DNA of 8,955 bases from an uncultured Lachnospiraceae bacterium. Its GTDB lineage: Bacteria > Bacillota_A > Clostridia > Lachnospirales > Lachnospiraceae. The notes beneath the pieces are model-generated. The model had not been told where the DNA came from and made no database searches. It worked only from the letters and a program-made list of their open reading frames with translations. Of this stretch, positions 5,026-8,955 are shown piece by piece; position 1 is the first letter of the stretch; the number at the start of each line of letters is the position of its first letter. The DNA lies in the NCBI GenBank assembly GCA_905200565.1, contig CAJKKX010000070.1, forward strand, positions 1 to 8,955, written 5' to 3'. Position numbers and translations under genes: made by a program.

Positions 5026-6339
5026 ATGAAAAAGAAAATGGTTTCAATGGTACTGGCGGCAACGCTGACAGGGGTATCCATATTCCCGGCAGCAGTGCAG
5101 GCGGAGGATTCCGGAAAGGTAACGATTTCCATCCTGTGCGATCTGGAAAGAGCAAATGTTGGCATCGGAGGTCTTGATACAGGCTTTTATGCAGCGCTTG
5201 ATGAGTGGGCGGAGGCACATCCGGAGGTGGAGATCAGTCTGGAGAGTATGAACCAGACGGATTATCAGACAAAGATTACGTCTCTCGGCGCGGCAGGAGA
5301 TATGCCGGATATGTTTATGCTGAAGGGTTCCTGGACAAAAAATTTTGCAGAGAATGGCTGGGTAAAAGACATTACAGATGTTCTGGATGCAGACCCGGAG
5401 TGGAAGGACGGATACATCGAAGGTGGATTTGATGCGGCAACTTATGATGGAAGGATTTACGGCGTACCGCGTGAAAGCCTTGCAACCGGACTCGTTTTCT
5501 ACAATTCCGATTTATGGGCAGAGATTGGTTATGAAGAATTCCCGTCTACCTGGACAGAGCTTCTGGACGCGGTAGAGAAGTTTAAGGAAGCCGGTATTAC
5601 CCCGTTTGTAATGGGAAATAAGGCAAACTGGCCGGCAGAGTCTAACTGGCTGAGCACGCTGGGCGACCGTTTTACCGGAACGGAATGGACGAATTCAATT
5701 ATAAACGGAGAGGGCGCCGCTTTCACGGATGAAGAGTTTGTAGCTGCGCTTACCTGTTTCCAGGAACTGGCGCAGGCGGGGGCATTTAATGAAGATATCA
5801 ATTCTCTGGATGATGTAGAGGAAGATACCGTGTACTTTAATAAGAAAGCGGCAACGATTGTTACAGGCACCTGGTTCTTTGCAACGGTGGACTCTTCGGC
5901 TCCGGACGATGTAAAGGCAGCGACAAAGCTTGCGCTTCTTCCTTCTGTAGAAGGCGGCAAGGGAGACGCTAACACGGTATCCGGCGGACCGGCATGGTTC
6001 TTCTCTGTGAGCAGCAACGAAATGGATGAAACAAAGACAGAGCTTATTATGGACCTCTTAAAATATGTCAGTGACGAGCATCAGGCAGATGTTTCCGCTT
6101 CAGCAGGTATTATTACCGCATGGGCGAATCCGACCTATGATGCTTCCGGTGTACCGGCGCTCTTTAACGACTACAACGAGCTGATGAAAACAACGACTGT
6201 TGTTCCGATTTATGATGCGATGATGGATGCGGCATTGATTGAAACAATGAATACCGGTCTGCAGTCTCTCCTGATTGGAGAAATGACACCGGAGGAGCTT
6301 GCGGAGAACATTCAGTTTGAGTACGAAATGGCGCAGTAA
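5026..6339 (+). CDS. Extracellular sugar-binding protein of a CUT1 ABC importer (SBP family 1)
   Basis: Captures a sugar outside the cell and delivers it to the two permeases encoded next. The ATG has AGGAGG at 5013-5018 (spacing 7). The 437 residues are normal for family 1 solute-binding proteins. A Sec signal peptide spans 1-26 (KKK, hydrophobic core, PAAVQA then EDSG), with a signal peptidase I-type AxA site. There is no lipobox cysteine, although Gram-positive sugar-binding proteins are usually lipoproteins. The mature part shows family features: TISILCDLERAN, then ALDEWAEAHPEVEISLESMNQTDYQTKI, DMPDMFMLKGSWTKNFAENGWVKDI, and GRIYGVPRESLATGLVFYNSDLWAEIGYEEFPSTWTELL. It is the first gene of the operon. 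Substrate specificity is not readable from sequence; beta-mannosides are suggested only by the GH2 neighbour. Confidence 0.93.
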   Translation: MKKKMVSMVLAATLTGVSIFPAAVQAEDSGKVTISILCDLERANVGIGGLDTGFYAALDEWAEAHPEVEISLESMNQTDYQTKITSLGAAGDMPDMFMLKGSWTKNFAENGWVKDITDVLDADPEWKDGYIEGGFDAATYDGRIYGVPRESLATGLVFYNSDLWAEIGYEEFPSTWTELLDAVEKFKEAGITPFVMGNKANWPAESNWLSTLGDRFTGTEWTNSIINGEGAAFTDEEFVAALTCFQELAQAGAFNEDINSLDDVEEDTVYFNKKAATIVTGTWFFATVDSSAPDDVKAATKLALLPSVEGGKGDANTVSGGPAWFFSVSSNEMDETKTELIMDLLKYVSDEHQADVSASAGIITAWANPTYDASGVPALFNDYNELMKTTTVVPIYDAMMDAALIETMNTGLQSLLIGEMTPEELAENIQFEYEMAQ

Positions 6340-6412
6340 GGGATAAAAACAGTGCTTTGACAGTTTCAGATATCCGGAGCAATCCGCCATATCGGGGACG
6401 GAATGAACAGAA

Positions 6413-6437
6413 GGAATGGCAGGCAGCCTGCCATTCC
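6413..6437. repeat. Perfect 12-bp-arm inverted repeat between binding protein and permease genes
   Basis: GGAATGGCAGGC (6413-6424), one central A, then GCCTGCCATTCC (6426-6437). In RNA this makes at least an 11-bp GC-rich stem with a 3-base loop, ending 6 bases before the GGAGG that serves the first permease. No U-run follows, so it is not a classical terminator. By analogy with other SBP-permease junctions it may protect the upstream message or partly attenuate, so that binding protein is made in excess over permease. Confidence 0.8.
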
Positions 6438-6455
6438 CTGTATGGAGGTGTAGAT

Positions 6456-7358
6456 GTGAAAAAAATCGCAGATAAACGCGGAACCAGACTGGCAATCTTT
6501 TTGTGTCTGCTTCCGGCACTCGCCATATATACCTATGTGGTGGTTGTTCCGATTATTGACGCAGTCCGCTACAGCTTTTTTAACTGGTCCGGCGGACCGA
6601 ATATGAAATATATCGGGCTGAAAAATTATCAGATGCTCCTGAAGGACAAAAACTTCTGGGCGGCATTTCTGAACAACATAAAGATTACGGTAATCTGTGT
6701 AATCGGGCAGATTGGCATCGCCTTTATTTTCTCCGCGATGCTCTCCTCCCGTTTTATTAAGCTGAAAAAGCTGCACAGGGTAGTAGCCTATTTCCCGTCG
6801 ACGTTATCCGCGGTAGTGGTAGGCTTTACATGGTCCTTTATTTTTAACTATGATTACGGTCTTATCAATGTCATACTTCGCGCTTTGGGAATGGATAACT
6901 GGGCGCAGGCGTGGCTTAACAATCCGGACACCATCATCGGTGTAGTATGTATTCCGCTGATCTGGCAGTATATCGGATACTACATGGTTATCATCATGGC
7001 GGCAATGAGCTCGATTGACCCATCCATCTATGAAATGGCGGAGCTTGACGGCGCGGGCGGCGTGCAGAGGGCGCTGAAAATTACGCTGCCGATTATCAAA
7101 AATTCCATTGGCGTGGCGGTCATGCTGTGTATTGCCGGAAACATGAAGATTTTCGACCATATTTATGTAATGACAAACGGCGGACCGGGAACAAGCTCTA
7201 TGGTAATGGCACTGCAGGTGTATAAGACCACCTTTGTGAAGAATCAGTTTGGTTATGCCAGCGCAATGTCAATCGCTATTCTGATTCTGAGCCTTGCGAT
7301 TACAGGCGGCAGCCGCCTTCTGATTAACCGTCCGTGGAGAAAGGAGAAGGATTTCTGA
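6456..7358 (+). CDS. CUT1 sugar ABC transporter permease, MalF/UgpA type
   Basis: One of the two membrane subunits forming the import channel. The start chosen is GTG at 6456, giving 300 residues. GGAGG at 6444-6448 lies 7 bases upstream and MKKIADKRGTRLAIFLCLLPALAIY is a typical N-terminus. A longer frame from TTG at 6357 would run through the 12-bp-arm hairpin and lacks an RBS. Six membrane segments are evident, the first at about 12-35. The EAA loop that docks on the ATPase is at 192-212 (YEMAELDGAGGVQRALKITLP), and MTNGGPGTSS (239-248) is the usual family motif before the last segments. The gene overlaps the next permease by one base. It lies 116 bases after the binding-protein gene, a gap filled partly by the inverted repeat. 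Confidence 0.93.
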   Translation: MKKIADKRGTRLAIFLCLLPALAIYTYVVVVPIIDAVRYSFFNWSGGPNMKYIGLKNYQMLLKDKNFWAAFLNNIKITVICVIGQIGIAFIFSAMLSSRFIKLKKLHRVVAYFPSTLSAVVVGFTWSFIFNYDYGLINVILRALGMDNWAQAWLNNPDTIIGVVCIPLIWQYIGYYMVIIMAAMSSIDPSIYEMAELDGAGGVQRALKITLPIIKNSIGVAVMLCIAGNMKIFDHIYVMTNGGPGTSSMVMALQVYKTTFVKNQFGYASAMSIAILILSLAITGGSRLLINRPWRKEKDF

Positions 7359-8185
7359 TGATAGGGAAAAAAATAGGGAGAGTGCTCTGCAATCTGATTT
7401 TTATTATTTTTTCGTTTACCTGTGTGTTTCCGATTGTCTGGATTTTCTATTCCTCTTTTAAAACCCAGGCGGAGTTTATGCAGAGCTCTGTTGCACTGCC
7501 GGAAGCGCTCGATCTTACAAACTATATCAGTGTATTTACTTCCACATCCATGCTGAAGTATATGCTGAACAGTGCAAGAAATACCCTGCTGGCAGTGGCT
7601 GTTATCATTATTATTGCATTTCTTGCAGGCTATGTGCTGTCACGGTACAAGTTCCGCGGCAGAGGAGCGATTTATAACTATTTTATCATGGGTATGCTGA
7701 TTCCCATACACGCGCTGCTGGTGCCGATGTATATCCAGTTAAACGGAGTGGGACTGACCAACCACTGGTATACTCTGCTGATTCCGTATATCGGATTTGG
7801 ACTGCCGATTTCGATTATGCTGATTGAAAGCTATATTTCCTCTATTCCGGGTGAGCTGGAGGAGGCGGCAGCCATTGACGGATGCAGCTTTACCAGAACG
7901 CTGTTCCAGATTGTATTTCCGCTTGCCTCCCCGATACTGGCAACGGTTGCAATCATCCAGTTTTTCGCGGTGTGGAATGAGTTTACTTTTGCACTGATAC
8001 TTGTAAATGACGACAGCCTCCGCACGGTGCCGGTAGGTCTGACAATGTTTAAGGGAGCCTACACCGTCGATTATCCGAGAATGATGGCGGGAATTATGGT
8101 GACGATGCTTCCGGTTATGATTTTGTACTTTATCTTCAGCAAACGTATTATTGAAGGTATGGTAGCCGGTGCGGTAAAGGGCTAA
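7358..8185 (+). CDS. CUT1 sugar ABC transporter permease, MalG/UgpE type
   Basis: Second membrane subunit of the importer, 275 residues. The ATG at 7358 shares its A with the TGA stop of the preceding permease (TGATG), a layout that couples translation and helps keep the two subunits at 1:1. A purine-rich AAGGAGAAGG (7341-7350) lies upstream. The in-frame GTG at 7334 is inside the previous gene and is not needed. Family features: N-terminal membrane segment (about 8-30) followed by PIVWIFYSSFKTQAEF; LSRYKFRGRG before the core; the EAA loop at 166-189 (ELEEAAAIDGCSFTRTLFQIVFP); VWNEFTFALILVNDDSLRTVPVGL (205-228); and the common C-terminal FSKRIIEGMVAGAVKG. No ATPase gene follows before the GH2 gene, as is usual for clostridial CUT1 operons that share an MsmK-type ATPase. 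Confidence 0.94.
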   Translation: MIGKKIGRVLCNLIFIIFSFTCVFPIVWIFYSSFKTQAEFMQSSVALPEALDLTNYISVFTSTSMLKYMLNSARNTLLAVAVIIIIAFLAGYVLSRYKFRGRGAIYNYFIMGMLIPIHALLVPMYIQLNGVGLTNHWYTLLIPYIGFGLPISIMLIESYISSIPGELEEAAAIDGCSFTRTLFQIVFPLASPILATVAIIQFFAVWNEFTFALILVNDDSLRTVPVGLTMFKGAYTVDYPRMMAGIMVTMLPVMILYFIFSKRIIEGMVAGAVKG

Positions 8186-8197
8186 AGAAGAAAATGA

Positions 8198-8245
8198 CTG
8201 CCGGCGTTGCACAAAGATTTGGGACATAATTATCTGCCGGCGTTG
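8198..8245. repeat. Pair of 12-bp direct repeats before the GH2 gene
   Basis: CTGCCGGCGTTG occurs at 8198-8209 and again at 8234-8245, a period of 36 bases, in the 86-base gap between the second permease and the GH2 gene. Each contains the palindrome GCCGGC. GCACAA (8209-8214) and TTGTGC (8243-8248) could also pair, and CCGGC (8237-8241) could pair with a GCCGG at 8252-8256. No promoter boxes are clear here, so the GH2 gene is probably read from the operon transcript. Confidence 0.6.
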
Positions 8246-8271
8246 TGCGGTGCCGGAGAATGGAGGAAACG

Positions 8272-8955
8272 ATGGTAAACTTAAATAGTGGATGGCAGCT
8301 TCATGAAAGCCGCCTGGATGTTGACAAAAATCAGTGGGCTTCGGTGCTTGCACAGAAAGAGGGCTGGTATGACTGCAGCCTTCCGGCGGATGTCAGAATG
8401 CCGCTGCTGGAGAACGGGGTAATCAAGGAACCGCTGAAAGCCGATTACTGCTTTGAATCCGAATGGATTGAAAAAAGAGCGTGGTGGTTTAAAAAAGAAT
8501 TTGACAGCGCAGAGGTGGACTTTGATGATGACATTATCCAGCTTATCCTGGAAGGACTGGATTCCAGAGCGGATATTTTTGTAAACGGAAATTATATTGG
8601 GACACATGTCAGCGTACATTATCCGTTTGTGTATGACATCAAAGGTCTGCTGGTGGAAGGAACCAATACCATTCTTGTCCGTGTGACGACCGGGCTGGAA
8701 GAAGTGACGGATAAAGACCTTGCGGAGCTGAATTATGCTGTGTGCACAGAATATGACAACGGAGGCAAATACCGCAGCGATAAGAGACGTGCATTTGTCA
8801 GAAGACCGCAATATACGGTAGGCTGGGACTGGGGCCCAAAGGTTGTGAGCTGCGGGATTACCGGAGGCGCCAGACTGGAAGGACACCGGCAGATCGCACT
8901 CAGAGAGGTGTATGTGCAGACCGTGGAGGCGGCAGAGACAGCAAAGCTGAAAATA
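8272..8955 (+). CDS. Glycoside hydrolase family 2, beta-mannosidase type (3' partial)
   Basis: Predicted exo-acting retaining glycosidase that removes beta-linked mannose from the non-reducing end of short glycosides. The ATG has GGAGG at 8262-8266 (spacing 5). 228 codons are present and the frame is open to the window edge; beta-mannosidases are usually 820-850 residues, so only the sugar-binding domain and the start of the next are seen, and both catalytic glutamates lie outside. Evidence: the GH2 jelly-roll motif RAWWFKKEFD, then LILEGLDSRADIFVNGNYIGTH and VHYPFVYDIKGLLVEGTNTILVRV; then RRAFVRRPQYTVGWDWGP (172-189), very close to the K/R-x-Q-Y-x-x-GWDWGP motif of beta-mannosidases. The N-terminal stretch is less like the classical form. 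There is no signal peptide, so it should act in the cytoplasm on imported sugar. A different GH2 specificity cannot be excluded. Confidence 0.82.
   Translation, partial: MVNLNSGWQLHESRLDVDKNQWASVLAQKEGWYDCSLPADVRMPLLENGVIKEPLKADYCFESEWIEKRAWWFKKEFDSAEVDFDDDIIQLILEGLDSRADIFVNGNYIGTHVSVHYPFVYDIKGLLVEGTNTILVRVTTGLEEVTDKDLAELNYAVCTEYDNGGKYRSDKRRAFVRRPQYTVGWDWGPKVVSCGITGGARLEGHRQIALREVYVQTVEAAETAKLKI

Noticed and set aside
5529..6017. Minus-strand 162-codon open frame opposite the binding-protein gene
   Set aside because: Low-complexity Ser/Ala-rich translation, antisense to a solid gene.
6366..6396. Possible hairpin GATATCCGGA-GCAA-TCCGCCATATC after the binding-protein gene
   Set aside because: The stem is broken by an internal loop and only short runs pair; weak next to the perfect repeat at 6413-6437.
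6357..6455. Longer N-terminus for the first permease from a TTG at 6357
   Set aside because: It has no RBS, would encode a non-family N-terminal extension through the 12-bp-arm hairpin, and a good RBS precedes the GTG at 6456.
8281..8886. Minus-strand open frame of about 200 codons opposite the GH2 gene
   Set aside because: It lies wholly antisense to a well-supported GH2 coding region, shows no recognisable domain and is rich in residues expected from reverse-complement reading.
1..8955. CRISPR array, tRNA or rRNA genes, insertion sequence ends
   Set aside because: No regularly spaced repeats, cloverleaf-like segments, rRNA-like stretches or transposase motifs were noticed in the window.

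Overview
The window looks like chromosomal DNA of a low-to-mid GC Gram-positive clostridium, most likely a gut member of the Lachnospiraceae. Supporting signs are strong AGGAGG-type ribosome binding sites, consensus sigma-A promoter boxes, a CUT1 sugar transporter without its own ATPase, and a Tad pilus gene order (cpaF-tadB-tadC) with an enlarged TadC. This placement is inference; there is no rRNA or marker gene in the window.

Layout. (1) 1-569: the 3' part of an ABC transporter ATPase of the nitrate/sulfonate/taurine type, cut by the window edge. (2) 584-1330: a chimeric open frame. Its first ~45 codons are the start of a second ABC ATPase of the same type, up to Walker A. From Walker A onward it is the C-terminal ATPase half of CpaF/TadA, the Tad pilus assembly motor. 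(3) 1331-3604: tadB and tadC, the Tad inner-membrane platform proteins, in the same direction. No pilin, TadE/F, secretin or prepilin peptidase gene follows. (4) 3716-4741, minus strand: a LacI-family repressor, convergent with tadC. (5) 4742-5025: a divergent regulatory region with a consensus promoter for the sugar operon, a perfect 18-bp palindromic operator just downstream of it, a second weaker operator by the lacI promoter, and interleaved inverted repeats over the lacI start region. (6) 5026-8185: a sugar-binding protein and two CUT1 permeases. (7) 8272-8955: the start of a GH2 enzyme of the beta-mannosidase type, cut by the window edge.

How it works together. Regions 4-7 form a coherent catabolic unit. 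The LacI-type repressor likely shuts off the promoter at 4947-4975. When the inducing sugar is present, the binding protein and permeases import a glycoside, probably a small beta-mannoside, which the signal-less GH2 enzyme would cleave in the cytoplasm. The ATPase is presumably a shared MsmK-type protein encoded elsewhere.

The most striking observation is the join inside the Walker A motif at about 701-742, where two unrelated P-loop ATPases share a nearly identical GxTGxGKTTFLN sequence. It is either a homology-driven assembly misjoin or a real recombination/deletion. It separates a metal/anion-type ABC operon from a Tad operon that normally has nothing to do with it. It should be resolved before either system is interpreted.
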